From Dipodascopsis uninucleata var. uninucleata (lineage: Eukaryota > Ascomycota > Lipomycetes > Lipomycetales > Lipomycetaceae), in assembly GCA_030568195.1 (NCBI GenBank), contig JAJLTO010000003.1, forward strand, positions 332,501 through 396,500: 64,000 bases of DNA, given 5' to 3'. The notes under the pieces are model-generated. The model saw only the letters and a list, made by a program, of their open reading frames with translations. It was not told where the DNA came from and did no database searches. A program made the position numbers and the translations under genes. Within the stretch, counting starts at the first letter, position 1. Every line of letters begins with the position of its first letter. Below, piece after piece: positions 44,187 through 54,832 of this stretch.

Positions 44187-45146
44187 CCTTTAAACCTAGA
44201 AAGGTCCATAATGTATTTCTAATAATGTACTAATAGTAATTAGTGTATATAGTTAAGGTGTAAAATATATTTCAAATTTTCATGAACTTCAGAAGGTCAC
44301 CTCTACACCAAATAATTAGTTGTCAGTACTGGAACCAGTATATCTGTATTCACTGAAAACATTTATTTATCGATTTTACTGAGTTAAGCATTTCTACGGC
44401 AGTTCAGCTTGCGAGCTAAGACTAAAAGCAAATTACATAATAAATTAATATATAGTCACATAGAGTCACGTGACTCTATGTACTTGCGTGACTCAAATAC
44501 AACGACTGAAAGAATCCGTTTTTTGTTTCTGCATGCAAGAGGCAAAAGAGCATTTATTATTATTTTTATTACTAGTAACTGGGAAAGCTGGACGTTGCCA
44601 TCAATTAAACTTATCCATAGGATTCGGCGGATTCGTTAGATTGTTTATAAAACTACTTGCTATCTGGTTAGGCAGTCAAAGTAGGACAATATCACACAAA
44701 AAGTATTAAAGTATTTTTTTATTGCAGACGTTTTTTGTAGAAGCTGAGAGAGCTGTTATCGCGGAGAATATTTTTCAATTCGAACATCAAGGCATATTCT
44801 AGATTATACTTGATATAAATCCAAATAATTGGAGATAACTAGAGTGCAGTTAATTGGTAGGTTATAGATCAGTTTATTCTTATATTTTTATGGAGGTGCG
44901 GGCGCGGATGCTATTCCATATCCACAAGCAGCTTCGATAGTTACAGGTGTAGATCAATACATAATGTTCTATATGGAGAACTTCTATTTTATTATAGAGT
45001 GTGATTTGGACACCGCAGTCAAGCAAATAATAAACGGAGATATAAACTTGTTTCAAAAGATCGGCGATTTAAAAATTTATTTGTTAAGTTAATCAATTTA
45101 TCAGCAGATATAGATATATAATCTTCAGGAGAACTAAGTGAACAAG
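44187..45146. promoter_or_regulatory. Intergenic region before PAT1, with a 24-bp palindrome
   Basis: 960 AT-rich bases between SAS3 and PAT1, both on the + strand. The standout is a perfect 24-bp palindrome around CACGTG (listed separately). Short open frames near 44.4-44.7 kb are not convincing. Confidence 0.5.
44458..44481. promoter_or_regulatory. 24-bp perfect palindrome with E-box core
   Basis: ACATAGAGTCAC and its exact reverse complement abut to give a 24-bp palindrome. Its centre is GTCACGTGAC, a bHLH (Cbf1 or CLEAR-like) site, and each arm also carries TGACTC, a Gcn4/AP-1 half site. Another TGACTC lies 11 bp downstream. It could be a dense transcription factor site or form a cruciform; a terminator is less likely as no T-run follows. 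Confidence 0.45.
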
Positions 45147-46908
45147 ATGTCTTTTTTTGGGTTTGATCCTACGTCGAATCCGACTACTCGCGGAAAAGAG
45201 AGCAATTTCTTTGATGATACGTATGTGCTCAGTTGTATTTGTGAGCTAGAGATAGTTTTGAAGAGCATCGCTAACTTCCAATTATTCGATTGTATGATAC
45301 AGAGGAGATTTTGAGGATACATATGATGGACTAGCGGAAGACTTAGATGAGAACTACGATGAACTCAACGATGAAACTTTTGGCGGTGTTGCTGAACCCG
45401 TCGGAAAAGACTTCGATTTTTCTGGCCAAACAGCCAAAGTATCCAATACATTTCAGGAAGAGGAGCACATTCTTTTTGCGAATAGAAGACAGGAACAGCA
45501 ACAACTACAACAGCAGCAGTTACTACAACAACAACAGCTTCAACAGGAGAGACAGGGTCTCGGCCATCCGCAGGGTCAGAGGATTCCTAGGAAAGAAGAT
45601 ACTCAAATATTTGAGATTCCTGATTTGAAGCCTATGGCATCTCTTTGGGAAGCGGATTATTCAGCTGCTCAGCAAACCAGGCCAGTAATTCCAAGTGCAC
45701 CAGTACAGCAAACTGCCGAGAAAAAGTTTCTTAGTTTAGAGGAAGTTGAAGCACAGCTCCTTGCATCTTCAAAGGACAAAAGTGACCAGCCTCAGCCTGG
45801 TATGGATACTCAGCAAATAATGCCAGGCGTACCACCACTGCGAATGCCACCTAATAAGCTGCCTCCAATGCCTTCACAATTGCAAGGCATGCCACCGCTT
45901 CCTCCACAATATGGAATGTCGGGTATGCCGCCTTTTAACATGAACATGCCATCTTCAATGCATCCTGGTACTTATGCGGGGCCGCAGGGCGTCCCTTATG
46001 GTATGCCAATGCCACTCCCTCCTCAGTCTCAATCGATGCGCTCTGACCATCAGTCAGAATACGTGCGAATGATGCAGCAGCTTCACCAAAAACAACAGCA
46101 ACAACAGCAACAACAGCAACAACAGCAACAACAGCACCAGCACCAGCACCAGCACCAGCAGCAGGTCGCACAACAATCGCAAGCTATCTCGAATATGCCA
46201 TCATTATCTCAAGCAATGCAATATCAACAGTCACAGCCGTATGGACCTTCATTTCCTCAGCCAATGCAACAACAGCGCATGCAGCCTTTCCAACAGCAAC
46301 AGTATTTACAGCCTAATCAAAAGCCAGAGCGACCGTATAAGGAAGACTTGTCTATTCCTATACAGCAATTGCAAGAAGAAACCCCAGCTATGGCAGCACT
46401 ATCAGAGGAGGAAATGATGAAGGAGTTTAAAGCTGCTCATCTTTCCAAGTACAATGGTTTAATGACGTCGTCAGACAAGAATCATGTTACTAGAATTCAA
46501 CTACAGCAGCTTGTTATGGAAGATCCATTTACCGAGGACTTTTACTATCAAGTATACACAGCTCTACATGGTCAGGAAGGCCAAAACACAAGTATGACTG
46601 AAATTGCCGAGAAATATCTTAACGAGTATGGTCGTAGATCGCGTTATGGTCTTCGACGACAGCAGGAGCGAATGCAGACTATGCAACAAAGGGCCGTCCA
46701 ACGAGCTAAGGCACATCCTAAACAAGAACAGTACGTCATTGAAGGAGCACTTGGAAAGATCACTTTTGGAACTGGAAAGGCTCCTAGGCGTATTTTGGAT
46801 GTGGCAAAAAAGGCGGCGGAAAGTAGCCGAGGAACGTCCGCTAGCCGTACATCGTCGCCGACTGATACTCCTGCAAATGCTGCAACTCCAACGACCATAG
46901 CTGCTTAA
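45147..46908 (+). CDS. PAT1: PAT1 mRNA decapping activator, lacking the usual C-terminal domain, two exons
   Basis: Exons 45147-45220 and 45303-46908 join in phase (donor GTATGT, branch GCTAAC, acceptor ACAG; intron 82 nt), giving 559 residues. Pat1 links deadenylated mRNA to Lsm1-7, Dhh1 and Dcp1/2. The N-terminal start MSFFGFDPTSNP and the Dhh1-binding-like acidic motif DENYDELNDETFGG match yeast. DLKPMASLWEADYS is the next family block. A Gln run and a Pro/Met-rich region follow (residues ~120-340). The middle domain is present: KNHVTRIQLQQLVMEDPFTE, YYQVYTALHG, RMQTMQQRAVQRAKAHPK and EGALGKITFGTGKAPRRIL. Then the frame ends after a 37-residue low-complexity tail. The ~300-residue alpha-helical PatC domain that binds Lsm1-7 and Dcp2 is missing, and no candidate exon is seen downstream. 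This is a truncation or a lineage loss. Confidence 0.93.
46082..46171 (+). repeat. CAA/CAG and CACCAG triplet repeats in PAT1
   Basis: An in-frame CAA/CAG run passes into CACCAG units, encoding a Gln run then alternating His-Gln. Such tracts are common in P-body proteins and are length-variable. Confidence 0.9.
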
Positions 46909-49900
46909 TGTTCGTAAAAACTAGGAATAATTTTCTACGATATTGTTGTGTAAGCTTTAGTATAATATCGCTCAATCAACGAAATTGATTATGGAAGCGG
47001 TGCGCTAGTGTGGTACCGCCATGGTAAAATGTAGCCTGTTATTTAGTGTTATTTAGACTGCATAGATCTAAACTAAGTGATGATTGCATCGTATCTTATC
47101 TATATTTTGTTCTGTCAATCGAGCTTCTCTCTATCTACAGCTATGAGTAGGCTTCAAGATCTCATGTGAAATGTGACTTCATGTTTTTTATGTTATTTGC
47201 TTTATTTGCATGTCAATTCAGCCTTTTTTTGTTTTTAGTTGTCTTACAGTTTGTTCATTATAATTATGACCCTAATATTACTAAAGTCTCTAGTATAGAT
47301 TCTAGCCGTCTTGTTTTCCGGTAAGCCATTATTAGTACCCGTGCCCGTCATCGCACCGAAGCGTGGATAAAGTGAAATTCATTTAAGCTAAACCCATAAA
47401 GCTCTCTGTACACGTCATCAAGCGAAAAGTAAAAAGTCATTTGCATGTTTAATTTTCACGAAGAGCAAAACAAGCCCACAGTAAAATGCGATAGTATCAG
47501 ATACAGTAAGACCGGAGCAAGGAGGATGGCAACAGATTACTGTTATTGTATTAGGTGCGAGCGCTCAAGGTTTAAAGGACGGATTGTAGGACGGAATGCA
47601 GTTCAGCTGCTTAAGTATGTTGATAACCATAGATACTGTTTGCGCTCGAGAAGAGTTTATCTTTACAAATAATGTTTCCAGTCATGGATTCTTGATCAGC
47701 TTGTCAACTATTTAAGATTATCGGAATTTGTGCATGCTGCGGAAACTGAGTTCTTGTACTCTTGTAGTCCGAAGTTTACTGAATATTGGCTTGCTACTCA
47801 GGACTCTGGCTCTCTTTTTTGCCTATATAAGGATTTTGCGGAATTTCCGGAGAATCCTGCTTTAATTTCCAGCTATTCTCCGAATCAGTAAGGATATAGC
47901 GGAAATAGTATTCAAATTAAAGTTGCGAAAGCAGAGCACTAAGAACCGAGTAGGTTTACTAAGAAAACCCGACATGCTCAGTAGTAAGCGATTCTCATGA
48001 CGCTATTATACTTTTAGTAATTGAATGTTTTTTAAAGTTGGAAATACGCGCATTCTGTTTTGACCCTATACGGGCGTAGCTGAATTAATATAGATGCACG
48101 CTGTCTCCAGGAGTAAAACGCTCGGTACATCTTTATTGCAGATGCGCGCATCTGCAGTCCGAGTACATCAGAAAATACGAAAATGTCTAACATAATATTT
48201 TATAGAAATGGTGTCTTGCTGTATGAAGAGGACTGTGCTGTGGTATAGTATGCGAGTTCAGATGTATTCGATCCCATGGTGCAATATTAGATTGAGCGCT
48301 CATTCCACGTCATATCAATATATAGGTACTCCTTTTTATCTGCCTTTCTGTTCATACTTCTGGCATATAAAGTGCCTTGATTTAAGATTTTTCTAATATA
48401 TACTTTTCTACGTCAATACTAACACCAATATCAATATCAATATCAATAGTAATATCAATAGCAATCTGAATCTACATTTATAATTTTTATTTATTCGATT
48501 TAATCAATTTTAAATAAATAGTTTCATATAGCTCTTTGTTACTTGTTTGCCACAGCATTGTTTCATTTCCACGTCTGCTGGATCATATATCTCAGCTAGC
48601 TGCGAGCAGAGCACTCAGCCCATAAACTTGTCCTGCAACACATATAGACACACGTGACGCACTAAACACACATAGCCTGCTCTATGTGACGCGCATATCA
48701 ACTGCCAGTCACATACAGGAGTAACAACGTCTTACAGCTATGTCTGCCCTCACTATTCTGCGACTTCCGCTCACTACATAACTCGTGAGGAAGAGCTGGT
48801 CTGTCGTTGTGCAATGCACATGCGTATAAAGAGACTAATATAATGTCGCTTAGTCATGTTACTTTAATTAAGGTTTAATTAGCTCGATGTACCCACTGCT
48901 AACTTTTAGAGGCACGCCATGCACTGAAGAACTGCACTAACTCGCAGATAGAGTCACGTCGTCTGGGCACAGTAGGGCAAGACCGATCAGCGACACCTGC
49001 TAACCAAAATCCAGCACAGCCCAGGTTCACAGCAATGGCCATAGACTAGAGTCGCGACATTAGGCCGGAGGGTGACTGTAAATTCACGCTGAAAGAGGTT
49101 CCTCATAGCTAAGTAGCAATCCGCTAAGCCTAAGCTGTTTCTAGAGGAAAATTTCTGTCTATGGATCTCCCACATAGCCGGGAACCGCCTTAAATCTCTT
49201 TCAAATGATATGGCGGACAGCATTCTGCACCCGAATACTAATAAGCAGAGATAATGAACATCTCTGTCTTGTTCGACACTAATACTACTGTTGTAATAAC
49301 AAACGCTCCATCGATAGTTGATTTTTCTTGTCTTCTCTTCTTCCTTCCTTTCCTCCTTTCATTATTGATAGATTTTTTCTTTCGACTAAGTTGCTTATGT
49401 GACCTAATTCTCTCCATATGCTTCCGCTTTCTGATATCTTTAGTACACAATAGAATTAAACTTTATGTAAACTCTAAACTTAAGGCTTTAAGATTTTAAA
49501 ACTCTATTTCCCTCCACCGACCACATACTAGCAATTGATGCAGTCCGATCTAAAAGGCCAATGTTCTCGCGATTTTTACGTACATATACAATACTCTTGC
49601 AAACAAAGAATCTCAGTCGGCCGAACCATACTTCAAATAACTGTAGCCACTATTGTACGGTATTCGCGCAGTGTTATACGGTCGTGTGTGAAATAACCGC
49701 TATCCTATATAAAAAGGGAATGCGAAATATACACTGGCCTAACAAGTTTTCCTCATTCTTTTAGTTGCAAGCTGCTGCTGCGAGAACTCGCAGTAGTGCT
49801 TGGTACAGACACAATTAGTCGTACAACACCACGTCCTGGTGATGAGATTCTCTGGCATTGTCGCATTAGCTGCTCTAAAGATTCAGGCCGCGACTGAGTT

Positions 49901-50389
49901 TACAATCTAGAAAAAAGCGAGAATCACAATTTCATCATTGTTGGCCGCGTGGTTGGCATCTACTTGGTAGTGCTCTGTCTTTGAAATATATGTGGAGCTG
50001 CTGCTATGCAATCCTAGAAAGCAGTGAAAGATTTTTCAGGTGGTCTTTATTTCACAGATCAAATAATCATTAGTTGGCAGCAAAAAAAGTCGAGAAAAAC
50101 ACCAGCCAGATCAAGATCACTAACGGTGCGAGACTGCAAATATAGGTATCTGTGTATTATATATATTTACGGGATATATTGCAGCTCCCAGTATATTAAT
50201 TCACACACCACGCAACTAGTTGTCACTACTCACTAACCGGCATCGGCTTATTGTGAGCTCAATTTGAGAGTGCCTAGGTAGATTGATACATATATATGAC
50301 TGGTATCTCTATTTTTCAATTGAAGAGCGATTGTGGGCTAAGCAAGTAGCACCCATCAGTTTGTGACGATTACATTAAATGTGCTTACA
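46909..50389. other. Gene desert C, upstream of the MULE-derived gene
   Basis: About 3.5 kb with no convincing gene. Small frames near 47.4 and 49.3 kb lack recognisable domains. A short ATCAAT-type repeat lies near 48430-48463. The DNA changes character near 48.6 kb to a more G+C-rich, CTAG/AGCT-rich mix like desert B. Its place upstream of a transposase-derived regulator suggests control DNA, which is inferred only. Confidence 0.5.
48430..48463 (+). repeat. Short ATCAAT tandem repeat
   Basis: Three exact copies of ATCAAT in a row (AATATCAATATCAATATCAAT) and imperfect copies after; simple sequence of little note. Confidence 0.6.
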
Positions 50390-53107
50390 ATGGACCTTGC
50401 GACAATTTCCCTTGTGGATGACTTCGGAAATATTTCGGAAATGAAATTAAATGGCAGCCCAGATCCTATTGTTCCTAATTCTATGATTGCTTCTGCGACG
50501 CCTAGCATTGAAAGTACTAATAGATCTACTGCTGATAATCAAGTTACTGGAATCCTTGTTAATAATATTAATAACAGAAATGTAGAATCGGCTAATTTAC
50601 CCAGTATGAGTATGAACGTTGTACATGTTTCTAGTGTTGATTCACGAGATTATGGTGGAATTCTTGGGTTTGAACATGGCAATAGTAATTGCGCAACAGA
50701 AAATACTGTGCGCGCTGGTTATACTTATAATCTCTATGGCAGACGAGAAAATCCAGCGAATAGTTTGGCTGGCTTCGCCAACATTGACCATATTGCTGAT
50801 ATGGCAAACTTGGCGAACGCCAATTTCGCGATTACTACTGAACACAATATTGTTAATAGTAACGGCAACAGCATCGATTATATGGTTGGCAATAGAAATG
50901 CAATTCCTTATACGACTGAACATACACAACAGCTCTTTACTGAAAATACTCATCACCAGTACCATCACCAGCGCCAGCACCAGCACCAGCATCAAAGCCC
51001 GCAGCAACAACAAAACATTCTTCAGAGAAATTTAACTCAAAATTCGAGAGTGTTAGCGAACGGTGCTTCTCCAGCTAACTCTCAGTCACAATCTGCAGAA
51101 CGACATGTAACGGACCTCGCCGCTGGTATGCAATTCGCCTCTAGGGCATATTTAAAAGACTACTTAAGAAACTTGGCCATTAGAGGCAATTGGGAATTTA
51201 CTTGCGTGAAATCAAATTCCACCCGCTATACTGTCCGTTGTAAGGATCCATCCTGCCACTGGTATTTGCATTCATCTTGTCCTAAGTCATCTGTTCAGGC
51301 TGCGGCCAATAGAAAGGAGGCACCATTCGTTATTTCGGTTTACCGGGGTGCTCATACTTGTGTAAAGCGGCATACGAGAAATTCAGTGGCCTCGTCTACA
51401 TGGATTGGACGTCAAATCGTTCCCCACATTCGGGCGAATCCACATTATGCTCCTAATGATATCATCTCGCACATGCGTCTGGAACATAACATTTCGATCT
51501 CTTATAAGCAGGCGTGGCGTGCCCGTGAAGCTGCTCTTAGTCTTATTCAAACTCGCACTATTCACTCAAATGTAGATGACAATCTGATTCAGTTTTGTAA
51601 AGCTTTGAAAAGCTCAGATCAGTATGCTCACACTGTCATTGAAATGCCAGAGTTGACAAACGAAACTACATGGAAACATAAAACCGACGCTGAAAAGTTT
51701 CATCGTATGTTTTGGACTTACGGGAGTTGTCTTCACTCATTTTTCTATTGCCGAAGAGTCATAATGCTGGGTAGAATTGAGTATCTTCGTGAGAACAATA
51801 TCTGGCTTTTGGCGGCATGTTCCCGGGACGCTGAGAACAACCCGATAGTATTGGCATTGGCACTTGTTCGATCTGAAAACTCAAAGGAATGGGCATGGTT
51901 TCTTTCGAATCTGAAGACTGCTCTCTATAAGTATCTACAATCTTCGATGCTAAGTCTTCCAGTTCCTAGTGACGTGCACGAGTTAATTCGTTCCATAACC
52001 TTTATCTCTGATTATCAAGGTGGCATAGTGGAGGCTTTACATGATGCATTCCCAAATACTTCAATAGCGCATGCGCTTTGCTTGAAGCAAATGTATACTG
52101 CCCTTGTCTTTGAATACTCTTCGCAAGGTCGCAGTTCTATTGCTGATGTAGTTGTACGTGCTGCTGCTATCCATACAGAAGCTGAATTTGGTAGGTTCAT
52201 TGCACGTAATCTATCACCAGAAGACTATGCTCTAATATCTTCAAGATATCCTCCTCACATATGGGCAGAATCCAAATTCCATGGGAGCCGTCTGGGAATT
52301 ACAACAGCTTTTATTCCAGATATTTTTGACGAGCTGAATATTAGTTATGAAGACATAGGATTAGACCACTCAACACCTGAGTCGGGTGGTTCGAATCACA
52401 CACAACCATCACCTGCGACTTCGGCATATTCCAGGACTAAAGCGAAATGTGATAATTTCGTTGTTAATATAACAAAGCGAATCTCTGATATTTTTTCTGA
52501 ACGTCTCAAGACTGCAAATAGCATGATTGCGCAGCACCGTGTTGTTACAGACTACGCTCTTAGAAGAATATGTGAATCTGCATCGCGCATGCGAAGTGAC
52601 CTCATTTGGTCGGTTTCGCGAACTTCTACCGAATTTCTCTATCAGGTGTCCGTAACACTGTCAAGGTCAACTCCGCTATTCCCGAATGGACAATTTAACA
52701 TATTCTCTACAGCTACTGGGACTGCCAATAACAATACCACAGCATCAAACCTTGTCCCCTCGATCATGACAAGTCAATCTGGAACCACGGATAATCTACT
52801 ATTTCCGCAGCAATGTCCTTCACGCTCAACAGAGTACTTTGTTAACTTCGCTCTACGGCAATGTAGCTGTATGGTATGGAATCATACTGGTATTCCTTGT
52901 GATCATGTACTTGTTGTTTTGCGAATGAACAATGCTATTGGCTTTGAAGTCAGTTCCGACCATAATAAAGACGACTTATTTAGTATAGCTGTTTTGTCAA
53001 ATTCTATGCAGGCTGAAATGCGTCCCTTTATTGATGCATATTTCTCTATAGAGAACTATGCACAAGCCTATGAGCTAGCTTTTCCGGAGATTACTATGGA
53101 GCTCTAA
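50390..53107 (+). CDS. Mutator-like transposase-derived protein (FAR1/FHY3 style), likely domesticated
   Basis: From ATG 50390 it encodes 905 residues in one exon. Residues 1-235 are Asn/Ser-rich with a His/Gln run. Residues ~240-385 match the MuDR N-terminal zinc-binding domain: GMQFASRAYLKDYLRNLAIR, CVKSNSTRYTVRCKDPSCHW, and YRGAHTCVKRHTRNSVASS. A MULE transposase core follows: NIWLLAACSRDAENNPIVLA, SKEWAWFLSNLKTAL and ITFISDYQGGIVEAL with the second-Asp motif. Where active MULEs have a DGT-type first Asp there is MLGRIEYL, so catalysis is unlikely. A SWIM zinc finger lies near 820 (FALRQCSCMVWN, GIPCDHVLVVL). No terminal repeats were noticed. The 2.7 kb intact frame in an old, altered transposase suggests a host DNA-binding regulator. 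Confidence 0.85.
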   Translation: MDLATISLVDDFGNISEMKLNGSPDPIVPNSMIASATPSIESTNRSTADNQVTGILVNNINNRNVESANLPSMSMNVVHVSSVDSRDYGGILGFEHGNSNCATENTVRAGYTYNLYGRRENPANSLAGFANIDHIADMANLANANFAITTEHNIVNSNGNSIDYMVGNRNAIPYTTEHTQQLFTENTHHQYHHQRQHQHQHQSPQQQQNILQRNLTQNSRVLANGASPANSQSQSAERHVTDLAAGMQFASRAYLKDYLRNLAIRGNWEFTCVKSNSTRYTVRCKDPSCHWYLHSSCPKSSVQAAANRKEAPFVISVYRGAHTCVKRHTRNSVASSTWIGRQIVPHIRANPHYAPNDIISHMRLEHNISISYKQAWRAREAALSLIQTRTIHSNVDDNLIQFCKALKSSDQYAHTVIEMPELTNETTWKHKTDAEKFHRMFWTYGSCLHSFFYCRRVIMLGRIEYLRENNIWLLAACSRDAENNPIVLALALVRSENSKEWAWFLSNLKTALYKYLQSSMLSLPVPSDVHELIRSITFISDYQGGIVEALHDAFPNTSIAHALCLKQMYTALVFEYSSQGRSSIADVVVRAAAIHTEAEFGRFIARNLSPEDYALISSRYPPHIWAESKFHGSRLGITTAFIPDIFDELNISYEDIGLDHSTPESGGSNHTQPSPATSAYSRTKAKCDNFVVNITKRISDIFSERLKTANSMIAQHRVVTDYALRRICESASRMRSDLIWSVSRTSTEFLYQVSVTLSRSTPLFPNGQFNIFSTATGTANNNTTASNLVPSIMTSQSGTTDNLLFPQQCPSRSTEYFVNFALRQCSCMVWNHTGIPCDHVLVVLRMNNAIGFEVSSDHNKDDLFSIAVLSNSMQAEMRPFIDAYFSIENYAQAYELAFPEITMEL

Positions 53108-54832
53108 ATTGGCTCTGTTACAGTCTTTATATGGTCTATAATTCTTATCTGTACCATCATTTAACTTATAATGTGTTTCTATCTTTTAATTTTGTTGTTT
53201 ACAGTATCGTTATATACAATAGGGCTGCTTTTTATCAAATTTGGCTATCGGTTGTGCACATGCTTGGGTTCTATGTTTGTTTAGTTCATTTTGTATACCT
53301 CACAGGATAATGTAAATTTATGGATTTTTTGATGGTGTATATCGTCTTATTTCAGTTTACGCTTAATTGACCCAGAGTTAATATGAGATACGCTATTCGT
53401 AAGCGGATGGCACTTCGACTTTGAACCTGCCTTAGTTTTTTTGCTGAGATCATTCTTTTCTTTTCCTATTGATGTCACCGGCTTATATTTTTCTATAATC
53501 TAACCTGACTAAGAGGCAGGATTTTTTGTCTTGAAACTCTACAGCTTTACGATTTTTTATGTATACTTGAGATTTCAGAAGTAGCAACTAGTTTACAAGT
53601 TAATGATGTCTCTATGAGCTTTCAATCCATATGTTTTATAATTTGAACTTATACAACTGTACCATCCATAGCGTCTTTAATGACATATAAAAAATAGACA
53701 AATCATAGAGAATATCGCAGCGCGAAATATCACTCGACTTATTACAATTCAGGTGATCCAGTAAGAGCTGAAATCTTAATTAGAATAGCCTAAGCTTATA
53801 AATCACATACAACTTTTAATCACGCATAGAGACATCTGACTATGCTGTTTATCATTATTTTATTAATGATAGATGCAGGTGTATAAAGAAAGGTGGCTTA
53901 ACTTATATTTATCCGTTGTCGACTATAGATTGAGAGCTAAATTGTGCATTTGGTATTACCAAAGTGTGAAATCAAGCATGTAACAGACAAATAGTAACAA
54001 ATGTGAACCCCCGTTGGGTCAAATTTTGACTGAAGTATATCTAAATTAAAGTGTATAGTTGATTGATTGCGTTTATGTAACGTTCGTGTCAACGGATAAC
54101 GTATGTCTATATCGATACGAAGCTTATTATCAAACTCTAATATTTACCGCATTTCCCAATCAATTAAAGAAACTATTAATGGTTTACTCTACTAGCCACT
54201 ATCTATCTATGTCATCTCTAGCATGCTACAACTGCTACGAGGAAATTCATGTAATAAGCAATATAAGATGAAGTTAGTGATAGTAATTTTAAAAGGAGTT
54301 ATCATTCGGTCCACAAACTAACCGCTATAGGACGACATAATAGTAGATAATGGCGAAAATCAAGAAAGGTAACGCTAAGTTTCTCAGCAGATAAACGCTG
54401 TGTTTACCTCACATAATCTTCATCGGGTCACTCCCGCTGCTCCTGGATCATAGATGGTGCCTCAACTATAGTAAGACGTTTGCTTCAAGCGTCAAGACGA
54501 GAAAGTATCGTCAAACTACATGTACTGAAAATAATGCGCTTTTCGGGCTTAATACAGAGACATAGCAAGCTCTTGCATTGGTATATTTACATGCTAATAT
54601 GCTTATCAATTCGAAAAGAATGCATTCATATAATTTTGTGCAAACATCGTAATATCATGCAGTGATTTCCAGAAAAACCACATTACTCGACTAATGTGAA
54701 TTTTTAAGTCCCACAGAGTATTATATTCCCCTCTTTATATACGGCACCTTCTAGAGGTGTATGAACTTGCAGAGAGCTGTATAACACAAGCTTTCCGCAA
54801 ATTTCTCGTGAAAGTAGTGACTACTAGAATCA
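53108..54832. other. Convergent 3' flanks of the MULE-derived gene and UBP8
   Basis: 1.7 kb of AT-rich DNA between convergent genes, longer than needed for two 3' ends. No terminal inverted repeat, tRNA or clear exon was seen. Short frames near 54.1 and 54.5 kb are unconvincing. Confidence 0.5.

Noticed and set aside
47445-47672. 75-codon Cys/Arg-rich frame after PAT1
   Set aside because: The Cys spacing fits no zinc finger I know, it does not resemble PatC, and nothing links it to PAT1.
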